Under the pieces are notes generated by a model. The model was not told the DNA's origin. It ran no database searches and was given only the letters and a program-made list of their open reading frames with translations. A stretch of 64,000 bases of DNA from Torreya grandis (taxonomy: Eukaryota > Streptophyta > Pinopsida > Cupressales > Taxaceae), in contig JARHVA010000021.1 in the NCBI GenBank assembly GCA_037957365.1, positions 7,451,001-7,515,000 of the forward strand, written 5' to 3'. Positions 12,291 to 24,066 of this stretch are shown here, piece after piece. The position numbers and the translations under genes are program-made. Position 1 is the stretch's first letter; every line of letters begins with the position of its first letter.

Positions 12291-13372
12291 GGCAAGGTAT
12301 TGTATCTATTTCTCTTAAAAATCATCCTAGTATTATTTGGGGGTATCCTTGTTTATATCCATACCTAGGAAGATCATTTTATGCATTCGAAACAATCTAA
12401 TGGCTCCTTTCTAATAACTACTTATGCTCCAAATATTCAAACTATGATTTTGGCTAAAAATAAATTTAGTAATTGGGACACATCTTTTTTAAGGAAGGCA
12501 TTAAAATAGATCCCAAAAAATTTGAGGATATGAAAAATTGGCATAAACCAAAAACTCTCAAGAGTCATTATGGATTTTTGGTCCTCACAAGATATTATAT
12601 GAAGTTCATCCAGGGCTATTAGAAAATTGTAACTCTGTTGATAGTTATGTTGCAAAAATATGCCTATCAATGGTCAGATGTGGTAGAAATGTCCTTTAAA
12701 CTTTTCAAGCTAAAAATGTGTACTACACCAATTCTAGCTATGATTGACTTATCAAAACCCTTTGCCATCAACAATGATGATTCAAGGAATGACATTTGAT
12801 TTTCATAATGTAGGAAGGTTAACCCCTCATATTCATGAAAAATACACTTATAACCAAAAAATGCTTACTCCATATATGATAAATAAAATACAAGCCATCC
12901 TTCATGCTAATTAATTCTTAAAGCAAATAGTCTCTTCCCTTGAACAATAGAATTGGGTAAATAAACTGATAGGCTATGACTAAAAAATTACCTACAAGAA
13001 AGGTAGGGATAATATTGTTATGTATGTATCATCTCCTAAATTTGAAGAACATAAAAAAAATTGTGCATATTTTCTTTCCTCATTCTGGAGGGGGTACATA
13101 AGGTACATAAAAATGATCATAGGATTTATAAATTCAATAGCTTGTCTCAGTTGAATTACTCTTGAGATGGTCACTATTTACAATAGATAAATTATTTGGT
13201 AATGGTGCCCCACTTAGAACTATAATAAAAATACTATTGGAACTACACACCTCCCCATTAGCTATCCACTCAGGTTTTGTAAAAAATATGAAATGGTCCA
13301 CTAGAACTATTTGGGAGGGAGATAAAGATGCCATCAAATAGTTAGTGGTAGAAAGTGAGACTTGTCAATGCA
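12291..13372 (+). pseudogene. Gypsy family B RT-RNase H-integrase zinc domain
   Basis: A second, different gypsy pol lineage joined directly to family A. It begins at an RT palm segment (FILV...GGILVYIHT, 12330-12385), then LGHIFFKEGIKIDPKKFEDM (about 12475-12535), TLKSHYGFL and YMKFIQGY (about 12555-12620), an RNase H start (CTTPILAMIDLSKPF, about 12722-12768), its late motif (KLIGYD...YKKGRDN, about 12965-13015) and the integrase HHCC domain (LHTSPLAIHSGF at about 13240-13277, then CQCNK at about 13357-13371). It stops in the middle of the zinc domain, against the truncated copia-A LTR. Many stops; inactive. Confidence 0.75.
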
Positions 13373-13592
13373 ACAAATAAGGGAGGTTACAACCACTCGG
13401 GATAAACATGATCCCCTGATTCTCTTAACACCTTACCCACTTCTTCATAAAATGTGCCAAAAATGTGGGAAGTGGTTATCATACTCAAAAATATGCCCAA
13501 TAATTTGTGAAATAAAAAAAATTACTTGTTAAAATTTCCACAGTAATTTTATTTTTACCTTAGGGGTGTTGAAATGGGCTCCACATTAAATA
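13373..13592 (-). repeat. Copia-A 3' LTR, truncated to U3
   Basis: Matches 17981-18197 (GGTTACAACCAC, CCTTAGGGGTGTTGAAA, GGGCTCCACATT). On the minus strand it starts TATTTAATGTGG, against TGTTGAATGTGG in the other LTR, directly after the purine run AAGTGGGAGAT (PPT). About 430 bases, R and U5, are missing at the left. Confidence 0.8.
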
Positions 13593-13594
13593 AT

Positions 13595-15430
13595 CTCCCA
13601 CTTGGAGTTTGTTTCTCCTTGAACAAAATTTAACACTCCTCCATGATTTTCATGAAGACCAACCAAAACTGAACATAACCTCAACTTCTCCAATGTGACT
13701 ACCTTGGTCATCATATCTGTAAGATTCTGATTCATATGTATCTTCTCTAGTTTCACCATGTTTTCCTTCAAAGTTGTCCTAATGAAATGATACCACAATT
13801 ATATATGCTTCATCTTTGAGTGGAAATCAGAGTTCTTGGTTAAATATATAGAACTTTGACTATTACTATGTAATCCCCCAACTTCTTGCTTATGCCCTAA
13901 CTCATTAAGTAACTATTTTAACCAAATCATCTCCTTGCTAGCCTCTGTAGCAACAACATACTTAGCCTCTATGGTTGATAAAGCCATAACATTCTATGTC
14001 TGAGAAATCCAACTAACCACTATATCCTTGATAGTAAATAAATAACCTATCATACTCCTTCTATCAACATCGTCATCCATATCCGAGTCCATATAACCAC
14101 ATAAAGTGGTGTTTGATCCATTAAAACACAATGTACCCATGGTTCCTCTCAAATATCAAAGAATTCACTTCACTGCTTGCCAGTGCTCATAACCTAGATT
14201 ACTCATGTACCTACTTACTACTCCCACTGCATGAGAAATATCTAGCCTAGTACAAACCATAGCATACATCAAGCTACCAACCACCAATGAGTAAGGTACT
14301 TTAGACATCTTTAGCTTTTCTTCTTCAATCTTGGGATAGTGCTCCTTTGATAATCTAAAATGGCCTACCAAAGGAGTCCCAAATGGCTTACCATTCTACA
14401 TACTAAAGCTCTCTAAAAATTTATTCACATACTCTTCCTAGGATAAGATTAATTTCCTCTCCTTTTTATCCTAAATCATCCTCATACCAAGGATTTGCTT
14501 AGCTGCATCAAAATCCTTAATAGAAAAGGAATCACCAAGCTGCTTTTTGAGTACTTGAATTTGTTGCATGTTCTTTCCTACAACCAACATGTCATCGACA
14601 TACAAGCATAGGATAATATAAATACTATCCCCAAATCTCTTGACATACATGCAATGGTCAAAATAACACCTGGAGTAACCATGTTCCAACATAAAATTGT
14701 CAAACTTCTTATACCATTGTAGTGGATCTTGTTTCAGGGCATACAAGCTCTTCTTTAGCCTGCACTCCAATTTCTCCTTTCTTTTGAAATCATAACCCTA
14801 TGGCTACTCCATATATAATCACTCTTCCAAATCACCATGAAGGAATTTATTCTTCACATCTAATTGTTATAAGTGTAAATCCTCTACTACAACTATACCA
14901 AGCACTATTCTAATAGAAGCCATCTTAACAATAGGATAAAAAATCTCATCAAAATCAATACCTTTCTTCTATGAATACCCATTTACCACCAATCAGTCCT
15001 TATACCTTTTCCTTCCTCCATCCTCATCTTTGATTTTGTATACCCACTTTTTCTGCAATGCTCTCTTGCCCTTCGGTAGCTTCACCAAATCCCATGTCTA
15101 GTTCTCCAAGAGAGAACTATGTTCCTCTTCCATGGCTTGCTCCCACTTCTTCTTAACATTCACGTTCATTACTTCTTCAAAACATTATGGATCTCCACTA
15201 TTAGTAAGTAAGAAATAACTCAAAGATGGGAAAAAATGTTCTAGAGCTCTTTTCATCCTAGAAGACCTTCTTACTACAAGAGTTTGGGGTTCCTATGTAG
15301 GAGGTTCTTGAACTATCTTCTTGGACACCTTACCATTCATAATATCATCCAAAACTATGTATTATTTTAGTTCTTATTCCTGTAATTGATCCTTATACAT
15401 GAATTTTTCTTTAAAGACAACATCCTTAGA
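13595..15430 (-). pseudogene. Copia-A RT and RNase H
   Basis: Minus-strand pol C-terminal half. RT: KLPKGKRALQKKWVYKIK-like start near 15050, LDVKNKFLHGDLEE near 14850, LKKSLYALKQDPLQWYKKFD (14700-14770), the active-site box CLYVDDMLVVG (about 14590-14620, catalytic Asp pair kept) and FSIKDFDAAKQILGMRMI (to about 14471). RNase H: SLMYAMVCTRLDISHAVG (about 14230-14280), ALSTIEAKYV (about 13965) and the tail LWYHFIRTTLKENM...TLEKLRLCSVLVGLHENHGG (13640-13800). Interrupted by stops between open pieces at 14471-14770, 14165-14371 and 13586-13798. Confidence 0.82.
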
Positions 15431-16790
15431 CCAGAATATTTTATTGTCTCTAAGACTTCAAACCTGGAAACCAAAGTCATCTTCACCAAAACCAATAAAG
15501 GTGCATCTTTCAGACTTAGCCTCTAACTTGGTTTTATCTTTCTTGGCAACATAAACAAATGCCTCACATCCAAAAACTCTAAGAAAAAAATAATTAACTT
15601 TCTTACTAGACCAAGATTCCTCAAGTATACCTCCATCCAAAGGCACTAAAGGTCCTTTGTCAATCAGATATACCATTGTGATAATTGCTTCTACCTAAAA
15701 AATTAGGTTTAGCCCTTCATGCAACCTCATGCTCCTCGCATTCTCCATTATTATCTTGTTCATCCTCTCTAACACTCCATTCTCCTATGGCATCCCTGGA
15801 ACTATCCTTTGCCTATGAATTCTATTATATGACCAATAATCATCAAATTCTTTGCTACAATACTCACTTCCATTATTCGACCTGAGACATTTCAACTTGA
15901 GACCTATTTAATTCTCAACCAAAACTTTCCATCTCTTGAATTTTTCAAACATATCATATTTATTCTTATTGAAATAAACCCAAACTTTTATAGATGCAAC
16001 ATCAATAAATGTAACATAATAATTTAAACCACAAATAGAAGATATTAGAGCTATCCCTCATACATCTGAGTGAATCAACTCCAACTTGTTCTCCTTATTC
16101 ATAGGTTAAACCCTCAAGAACTTAACTCACTTCTTCTTCCTGTACACACAATCATCACATAAGTCCAAATCAACCTATTTCAATCTAGGCAACATGTTTT
16201 TCAAGATGTCTTTCTGGCTCATATGATCGACCCTGTAGTGCCAAAAGGTTTCATCTCCATCTGTAGTAACTAAATTCAGTGATCCACACTACTATTCAAA
16301 TACAAAGTGCCAATTTTGTTACCTCTCACAATCATAAGAGCACCCTTGGTAACTTTCCAAGAGTCTATTGTAAACAACACCAAAAAATGCTCACTATCTA
16401 ATTGCCCTACTGATATTAAATTCTACCTTAACTATGGGACATGTCTAACATCATTTACTATCCATGTTTTCCCATTCTAAAAATTCATCTAAACATAACC
16501 TTTCCTTAATATACTATATGGTTCATCATCACCAAGATAATAAACATGTCCAAAATCTCCTTGAACATAATCAGTTAAATGATGTCTATGGGGGGTGACA
16601 TGAAAAGAAGCCCCTGAATCTGATACCCAAGATTCAAAAAAATTATCCAAATAAAGAAGTAAAGCATCCTAACTAATAGTACCTATTGTCATATTTACCT
16701 CCTTGGTCTCCTCATGTTTGGTCTTTTTGTCCCAAAGTCCCCAACATTCCTTCTTTATGTGTCCAATTTTCCCATTGTGCCAACACACCA
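15431..16790 (-). pseudogene. Copia-A protease and integrase
   Basis: Minus strand. The remnant has a CCHC-like knuckle (WCVGTMGKL, about 16785), the protease region (about 16590-16640), GAG-pre-integrase (FWHYRVDHMSQKDIL, about 16210-16250), integrase core start ELIHSDV (about 16085), RSNNGSEY (about 15870; the catalytic Asp is replaced by Asn), and ENGVLERMNK with the third acidic residue (about 15780). The C-terminal beta region VNYFFLRVFGCEAFVYV...FIGFGEDDFG is open at 15458-15676. Many stops; non-functional. Confidence 0.78.
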
Positions 16791-17500
16791 TCTTGCTTTA
16801 GATATAGATCTTCCCTGACCCTTTGACTTTCCAAGATTTTCTTTTCTTCTATCCTTTTATCTCCCTCTAGTCTCCACCATCAAAGCATTACCTAAATATG
16901 ATTCCCCAGTTTTCTTCTTTTGCATTTCCTCACTAAGAATCACACCTATAACATCCTCAAACTTCAAACTTCCCTTAGCAGGGATGACATTACTCACAAC
17001 CATAACCAGGCTATCCCAACTATCAGGTAAGGAGCATAATATCAATAAAGCCTTATCTTTATCTTTAAATTTAATACCAACAAAAGTTAGCATACTCACA
17101 ACCATATTAAAATCATTCAAATGATCAATTATAGAACCATTTTCAGACATTTTCATATTAAATAATCTTTTCATCAAAAATATTTTATTAGAGGTAGAGG
17201 TTTTTTCATATAACTCCCCTAATTTATTCATCAAACCAAATGTGGTCATCTCCTCTAAAATATTGAAGGCAACCAAAGATGCAAGGCACAATTGTATGGT
17301 TCCCAGTGCTTTCCTATCGTGTAAATTCTAATATACCTGGTCCATACCTGAAGATTGGCCTACTTTCCCCATAAATGGGTGATGAAGATCTTTATAAAAT
17401 AAGTAATCCTCCATCTGTATCTTTCAAAAATCAAAATTCTGCCCATTGAGTTTTTCAACTCTAGATCTGACATAGCTCCCAGTCAAGCTAATATCTTTCC
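16791..17500 (-). pseudogene. Copia-A gag (UBN2-type)
   Basis: Minus strand. N-terminal KLNGQNFDF (about 17430-17455), then a 144-codon open piece at 17291-16857 with the gag helices (LASLVAFNILEEMTTFGLM, LFNMKMSENGSIIDHLNDF, ALLILCSLPDSWDSLVMVVS). This order is typical of the UBN2 gag family of plant copia elements. An early stop and a broken N-terminus make it a pseudogene. Confidence 0.78.
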
Positions 17501-17536
17501 CTATTATTCACCACTTTAGCAAAACCACTAAAGCTA

Positions 17537-17548
17537 GCTCTGATACTA
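17537..17548 (-). other. Copia-A primer-binding site
   Basis: Minus strand reads TAGTATCAGAGC, one base from the tRNA-iMet complement TGGTATCAGAGC, placed next to the 5' LTR. Confidence 0.8.
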
Positions 17549-17550
17549 GT

Positions 17551-18197
17551 TTTTAGGAATAAGTGATTAATTATGAAGTAACATGTAACACAAAATTCAT
17601 TCCTTAAAATCATAGTAGTAGATACATATGAAAAAAAATTAGATCTAAGCAAATACACACATAACAATGATATAATGTGGTTCATCCAATGTGGGATACA
17701 TCCACCAAGAAGCTCTCTAAAATATTATAAACAATACTACAACACAACTCTCAGCAAGAAACCTCTCACAGAGATAACTTTATCCAGCTCGAATTCACAC
17801 TAGAATTCTTGAGATGCTAAGCTACACCTCAAACGCAATCACACCGATCGAAGAGAGAATACAAAGCTCAAAAATGAGATGCAAAATGCAATACTTAATG
17901 TGTTTCCCTCACTCCTATTTATAATTTCAAAAATCCATTGAAAAATGTGCCATACCATGGAGATAACTATATCCCCACCAAACAAGGGAGGTTACAACCA
18001 CCTGGGATAAACATAATCCTCTAATTCTCTCAACACCTTACCCAATTCTCCATAAAACGTGACACAAATGTGGGAAGTTGTTAGCATACTCAAAAATACA
18101 CCCCACCATTTGTAATAGTAAAAAAAATCAATGTTAAAATTGCCCTGGTAATTTTATTTTTACCTTAGGGGTGTTGAAACGGGCTCCACATTCAACA
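17551..18197 (-). repeat. Copia-A 5' LTR, full length
   Basis: About 647 bases between the PBS and the end TGTTGAATGTGG (minus strand). The right 217 bases are shared with the truncated LTR at 13373-13592. It contains a TATA box on the minus strand (17916-17923), as expected for an LTR promoter. Confidence 0.75.
17916..17923 (-). promoter_or_regulatory. TATA box of copia-A LTR
   Basis: TATAAATA on the minus strand, about 275 bases from the LTR start. Its position fits an LTR promoter; activity is not known. Confidence 0.5.
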
Positions 18198-18595
18198 ATC
18201 TTATTAAGGTGCTTTCTATATAAATTAAAATAAATTGTAACTTTGGAGATGTATATCATAATCTTCAGCAATAAGTGACAATCTTTTTTCATGCATTTGA
18301 AAAAGTTCAAGAGTTGCCTTGTATAAATACTATGGGTTATCAAGAAAGGAAGCTTTGGCATGTTAGTGATATGGAGGTATATGAATTAAGTGGTAACTAA
18401 GGAAGATTTGGCATGCAAAAGTATCAAAAGATATACCTTATATGATAGATTGTATATTTAATATGTTTGTTTTTTATTTTGTTTCCTTTTTTTTATATTA
18501 TGAATAGTAGTATTTATTTGTATCTTTTTAGCATTATTTATGTAAGACATTTTTTCCATATTAATGCATAAGATTTTCTTTTTTTTCTTTTCATT

Positions 18596-18659
<64 letters not shown>

Positions 18660-19150
18660 TAATGTATATTTATGTCAAAGGAATTCTATTTGAAAAAGTA
18701 TCTGTAGATTCATCTCACGCTAGGTTATATTCCTTATTTACGCCCACAAAATCTAAATTTTTTAATACCTATCATGGAATTCTATGCTTGGGAATGTAGA
18801 GAGGTGTTATCTATTTCTTGGTTTCCAAAGTGGGCAGTTTTATGTAGTTTTCAATGACTAATAATTACAACATGCTAGTCTTCCAAGCGCCCAAACAAGA
18901 CCAAGGTCAAATGAAGTGTGGCCTCATGACCAAAACAAATAGCATGGACCATTCTATTTAATGATTCATCATTTTTAATTATGCATGCATGTGGGATAAA
19001 GATATTGGATACCCAAATTTAGTCAGTCATAAAAGAGGTGAGGAGAGATAGCTAGTCGTGAAAGGATTGGAGGGATCCAAGAATATAGCTTCAAGAAACT
19101 ATGGTAGAAGAATAATGTAATAGCATATGAAACTAGTCTGTGGAAGTGAA
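18198..19150. other. Anonymous DNA with a (TA)n block
   Basis: No coding or repeat homology recognised on either strand. Contains the (TA)n tract listed separately. Short open frames here have no recognisable motifs. Confidence 0.4.
18601..18654. repeat. (TA)27 microsatellite
   Basis: Uninterrupted TA dinucleotide run of 54 bases. Confidence 0.97.
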
Positions 19151-19184
19151 TAAGATTACTATAAGGTCATTAGATGGCAGTGAA

Positions 19185-19590
19185 GAGTTGAAGATGGTTT
19201 ACAAAAGGGAGGAAGGGAGGATAGTGGTGGGTGAAAACTTAGCAGTGGGTTGGAGGAGTGGGGAGTGGCAAGGACAGGAGGTGAAGACATGGGTAATGGA
19301 GGAAGGGAGGCATGGGGGAAGGGATGTAGGGAGGTGGAAGAAGATTTTGCTGTCACAAGGTGATAGTGGAGGGAAAAGGGGTGGTTGTGGATGTAGAAGG
19401 AAGATGTAGTGGTGATGTGGAGGATGGAGCTATTGGTGGGCATGGAGGGGTGTCTAGGGAAGGGAGGTGACAACAGTATGGAAGCTATTGGTGGCCATGG
19501 AGAAGGGTAGAGTGGAGCATAAGTGGGGTAATTGGTGGTCATGGAAGGGAGAGTGGTGGTCAGGATAAATGGATGGAGGTGGTCGAGCAA
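19185..19590. repeat. Purine-rich GGA/GGT degenerate minisatellite
   Basis: The plus strand is strongly G/A/T and poor in C for about 400 bases. A degenerate unit recurs: GCTATTGGTGGGCATGG (about 19427), GCTATTGGTGGCCATGG (about 19483), GTAATTGGTGGTCATGG (about 19527), spaced about 45-56 bases. The long open frames on both strands here result from low complexity and are not genes. Confidence 0.7.
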
Positions 19591-19599
19591 TGACTCAAG

Positions 19600-22425
19600 C
19601 ACATTAATATTATAGTTTGTTTGTTTTCATATAATAATATATTAAATATTATAAATAAATTATTTGTATATAATATTATTATATGATTATGATATTAATA
19701 TAATAATATATTATATATATTATAGATAACTTATTTATACATAATATATAAATTTATAAAAATTAATCATATATTTATAGATAATCTTAATCTTAATTTT
19801 AATGTATTTATAGCTAGAAATATATCATATAATCTTAATGTATTATAGTTATAATTAGTATATATTATCGATATCACATTGATGATTTGAGCCACACATC
19901 GGTTATGAAGCCTTACTACAATAACATTAATTATCATGATGTATCTACATTTCACCCATGAAAATAGAAAATAGCCAATCAAAGATGTTGCCACCTTGCT
20001 AATGGGTGTAAGTCATGTCAATTGATTCACTACTTTGAATCCAAGTTTGTGTAAAAAATGGGCCATCTAGGGTACAATATCTCTTAAAACACCCTATTAT
20101 TACCCCTTACCATTGTTTCCCAACTCACTTAAAAATACTCCCTATTCACATATTTGTTCATCATCCTCCCAACATACCACCATATAGCTAGACACTTAGA
20201 AGCTGCATAAGGCAGGAGTGAGAAGTGTGTGGCTTATGTCAGTTTGTTGGAAAATCAAGGGGGAAGTGATGTACATGTATACATAGTGAATATACGACCA
20301 TCTATTTGACCAGCCATGTATTGAAGGTTGGATAAGGACATCGTCAAAGCATGGAAGAAATGACAAGATGATAAAGAACATGCAATTTTTGAATTGAATT
20401 GAACATGCAAGTTATTTTATAATGTGAATGAGAACACCACTAAATCATTATTGCATTAGTGACTTGGTTTCTTGTTATGTTATATCTCTTGTAATTTATT
20501 TTTTCTAGGATAGCTATATTAAATAATAATAATATACTATACTATTATACATTTATACTATATTATAGTACTAATGTAATATATAGCATAGAAGATTTAA
20601 TTTTCTATTTTAGTAAAGCATGTTTTGTAAAGCACAAGAGTGATAATTGGTAGTCATATGTAACTTTAAACCCATGACTGTTACTCGCATTTTGCCTTTT
20701 ACGCACACAATGATGAGCAACAATAGTCATATATTTCTCAAGCAAGTTATAGTGTAGAATGAGATTGTGTTCCTTCATGTAGCATGGAAATACATTGTGT
20801 GGAGATCTTAGATAGGCAATACAAAACATGCAAGTAGTGAAAGATTTTAAGGTGAGATATGTGGTGATGGTGAGATACAATAACAAGGTATTTTATGTGA
20901 TATTGGACATCATATGTCCCATAACATATGCCACATTTGGATTCAAGATAATTTTCTTATTTACATGACTTACACATATTACAATGGGATACATAGCTTG
21001 TAAGGTTGCATCATATTTGATTGGCCATTTTCTATTGTTAAGGGTGGAAAAAGATGTCATGAATGCTGATTTGATTGTGATAGGACTCCAAATCCAATGA
21101 ATACCCTGAATCCACATGACAATGTTATTTATGTGTGGACAAGAGATTACAAATTGGCATGTCAGTTATATCAAAGCAAGGTGGTCACATATTTTATTGA
21201 TTGTTTTATATTATCAAGGGTAGACAAAGGCATCATGAGATTTGATTTTATTGTGGTAGGGTTGCATGACTCTCTTTGTCTTTATTTGGTGAAATAAAGA
21301 AAGGTACATTTTTTAGGATGACCACAAGTGCAGAGAATCTTGTGTAGTTTGTTAGATGAACGTTTAAATCTCCACCAATATCTACAAGCTCTCTGCAAGC
21401 ACTATTGCAATCATATCCTTGAACCTTGTGTTATGAGACATGTTTTTAATTAGTCTACAATGTGCATTTAGGGCAAAACCTCAAATACTATGCTACTTGC
21501 AGCTCGACATGTGTTTGTAGTGTGTCATCACCAAAATAGAGAGTAGGTGGTTTATGTAGTTAGTATCATTCTATAGCCACGTATATCCCTCATCTTTAAT
21601 GGATTAGATATCTATTGCCAAACTGCCACACCACGGGTTGACATCAAACTACACCATGCTACGTGCCCATGACAATGTCTGCAATTTCTTCTAGCATTCT
21701 TTGTTCCCTTAAGACAATTGCTAATATGTCATCCACTGACATCTAATTCTTCTAAATGAATTTTATTAGTCATAATAATTTTGGAGTAAAGACAAGTTAA
21801 ATTTATTTTAGCATGTTATAAAATTTTATTTAAGAATAAAGATGTTATTTATAAAATTCAATTGTATCCAAACAAATATTTTTTTATTTTTTATAATAAT
21901 TAAATTAAATTTAACTCCTTTATAATCTAAGTAGATATATCAAAAACTTATGTATTTTTATAGATCTGAAAAATGAGGGATTTTAGAACAATATTTATTT
22001 AGTTAAATGCTTTCTAAGTTGCATTAATGCATAATAGCTCTCTCTCCAAGTGATTGCATTGGACTATGACCATTCTTACAATATGTACAGGTTGTTGATT
22101 GTATAGTATCATTATTTGGAATTTCGTCATTTAATTTGTTGGATGATATAACGATGGCTAATAATCAATTTGTTTAATAATCAATTCTAACAAATGAAGT
22201 TTTAATATTTTATTATATTAAGTAGGTTACAATATATTGAGTAATAAGTAATAAATCTTGATTTTAGGCATCCAATTTTCCAGACAAATTTGTACCCTAA
22301 TAAATTATATAATAAGCCGTCATCTTCAATTGTCGAACTACAACACTAGAGTCTATAACACATGCCAGCTTTTTAAAATAGGTGCTGAAGTTTAAAATTA
22401 AACATGTTAATCAAATGTATTATGT
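19600..22425. other. Anonymous AT-rich region
   Basis: 19610-19880 and 20510-20590 are almost pure A/T. 20940-21090 and 21125-21285 look like a diverged duplication about 190 bases apart (AAGGGTGGAAAAAGATGTCATG against AAGGGTAGACAAAGGCATCATG in core pieces). No protein motif recognised. Confidence 0.35.
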
Positions 22426-22429
22426 TATT

Positions 22430-22965
22430 TCTAATAGAAGCACCTGCAAAGCTAGTCTTTTTTTTGTGTGGGATACTTTCACAAAAGCTGTTCTGGTACT
22501 GCTTGCACCGCCATTTCTCAGAGGCAATGCCTTCTTCCAATAGTATTCTGGGTAATCTGAGATATTGTAGTAAATAGCTACCGTGCAAGTGCAATCGTCC
22601 AGGTATGCCTCCTTGCATGCATTTTTATTCATGCCTTTCAAGAACTGAATAATTTCCAAGCGAATCTATGTGGTCAGTCTCCTGCATTTCTGCGCCGATT
22701 CCATTTCAGCCCAGTTGGTGGGACTCGTTACGATAACATCCCTTGGAATGGTTAGTGATGTCATTAAAGTCGGATCCCGGAGGACAACTGCAATGGGCAG
22801 AATTACCCACGTCCTCTAGACAGATTCCATTGAGACCACACCTGTCATTTCCAATTTCATCGTTAGGTGCACAAGGATCTTGGGGTCAACATGTATTCCT
22901 TGCGTTAAGTTGTGATGACCTAGGACAATTCTGTGATCAACCATCATCAGGGATTTCTCATGGTT
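22430..22965 (-). pseudogene. G-type lectin receptor kinase fragment: EGF-like and PAN
   Basis: Host-gene relic on the minus strand. From about 22885: a Cys-rich EGF-like part (DPCAPNDEIGNDRCGLNGIC, about 22825-22885; CSCPPGSDFNDITNHSKGC, about 22745-22800), then the PAN/apple-like part (NYSVLE near 22650; CKEAYLDDCTCTVAIYY, about 22570-22620; YYWKKALPLRNGG, about 22510-22550; TAFVKV, about 22480). In the plant G-type lectin (LecRK/RLK1-like) kinases this order lies between the lectin and transmembrane/kinase domains. Stops occur (LG* near 22710, a TGA for a conserved Trp-like position near 22890), and no lectin, transmembrane or kinase part adjoins it. It ends at 22994 against a Tat-like RT. 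Confidence 0.7.
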
Positions 22966-22994
22966 TAAGGATAATTGGTGTTATTAACACTTAG

Positions 22995-24060
22995 CACTTT
23001 TTCCAGATTACTCAAGGCTTCATCAAAAGAGTCACCATGTACTGTAAAGTCAACCATGTACACTTCTACACAGTCATTTCTTAAATCAACAAAGATAGCC
23101 AGGACTGCCCTTTAAAAGGTAGCTGATGCATCATATATAGGCCAAAAGGTAACACTATATGTTAATGTTCCCCAAGGACATTTAAAGGTTATTTTATCTT
23201 GATCTTCTGGAGATACCCATATTTGATTGTATCCACTAAACCCATCTAAGAAGGAGAAATACAAAATAAAGTGATCCTTCATGATGGTTTTATTAAGATC
23301 TCTATAATCTATTCATATTCTCCATTTTCTATGTTTCTTATGTACTATTACACGTGTTGAAATCCATGGACTATCTTATATGGGATATAAATCTTACTTG
23401 TAATAATTTTTTCTATTTTTATTTTCGTTTTGAGTATATTTCTTAGTGTTGAATTATCCATCTTTGTGGTTGTCTTATTGGTTTGATGTTTTCAGTGTAG
23501 ATATAATTAATGCATATGCTGGGATGAATTCCTTTTATGTCATTATACTTCCAGCAAAAAAATTTATGACTTTTCATTATATCGAAAACCTTGGTTACCT
23601 GCTCATTATCCAACCAATTATTTATATTTAACATTTTCCTATTTAGACTTCTAGTTGTTTTGTCTATAGATAAATTGAACTGACAACTAAATTCACTCAT
23701 GAGATAGTTCAAGGGGAAAAGATGTGGCTGCAACATGTGGAAAGTGGTTACATCTTTTAAGGATTTTACCTTTGAAATCACACCTGTAAGTGGACAACGG
23801 AAATCTGAAACGAAGTTTTCTTGATTATTTTATGCCCAATTAACAATGTTTTTTTGGAGAGGTGTATGACCATATATTTTATTAGGAATGCCTTCATAGT
23901 TGGTTTGGTTATCCTTTAAATATGGTCTGACACATTCTAGTTCTAGTTTTGTGGACTTGTAAGCCAGCTTAGGGATCACCGAAGCTGGTTTGGTTGAATC
24001 GAGAGCCAGACTGATGGACTCTAAAACTAGATTGTCTACATTGATGTATCCTACCAACTC
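22995..24060 (-). pseudogene. Tat/Athila-like gypsy RT fragment
   Basis: Minus strand. N-terminal linker KPASVIPKLAYKSTKLELE...RPYLK (about 23890-23990), then KYNDIKGIHPSICINYIY (about 23490-23560) and IKPIRQPQRW (about 23455-23490), a pairing typical of Tat/Athila RT N-termini. RT follows: KHRKWRI-IDYRDLNKTIMKDHF (about 23280-23350), FSFLDGFSGYNQIWVSPEDQ (about 23205-23265), FKCPWGTLTYSV (about 23150-23190), NDCVEVYMVDFTVHGDSF (about 23020-23075; the first Asp of the YxDD box is Val) and EALSNLEKVL at 22995. The rest of pol is absent. Dead. Confidence 0.8.
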
Positions 24061-24066
24061 TTTTTA

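Larger units (their letters stand above)
13373..18197 (-). mobile_element. Copia-A: Ty1/copia element, 3' end truncated
   Basis: Minus-strand Ty1/copia element with the domain order gag, protease, integrase, RT, RNase H. The 5' LTR is at the right (17551-18197) with a PBS beside it; the 3' LTR at the left keeps only about 220 bases of U3. No target duplication can be tested because the left end is lost. RT keeps LYVDDMLV, but integrase has RSNNGSEY for the usual RSDNGGEY and there are many stops, so it is inactive. The RNase H tail (FIRTTLKENM...ADM-like LTDMMTK) resembles the Tork/TAR group. Confidence 0.85.

Noticed and set aside
19159..19602. 147-codon minus-strand open frame rich in Pro, Ser and Leu
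   Set aside because: It is the C-rich complement of a G-rich minisatellite; the opposite strand is open too.
22743..22994. 83-codon plus-strand frame
   Set aside because: Antisense of the LecRK EGF-like relic, which has clear Cys spacing on the other strand.
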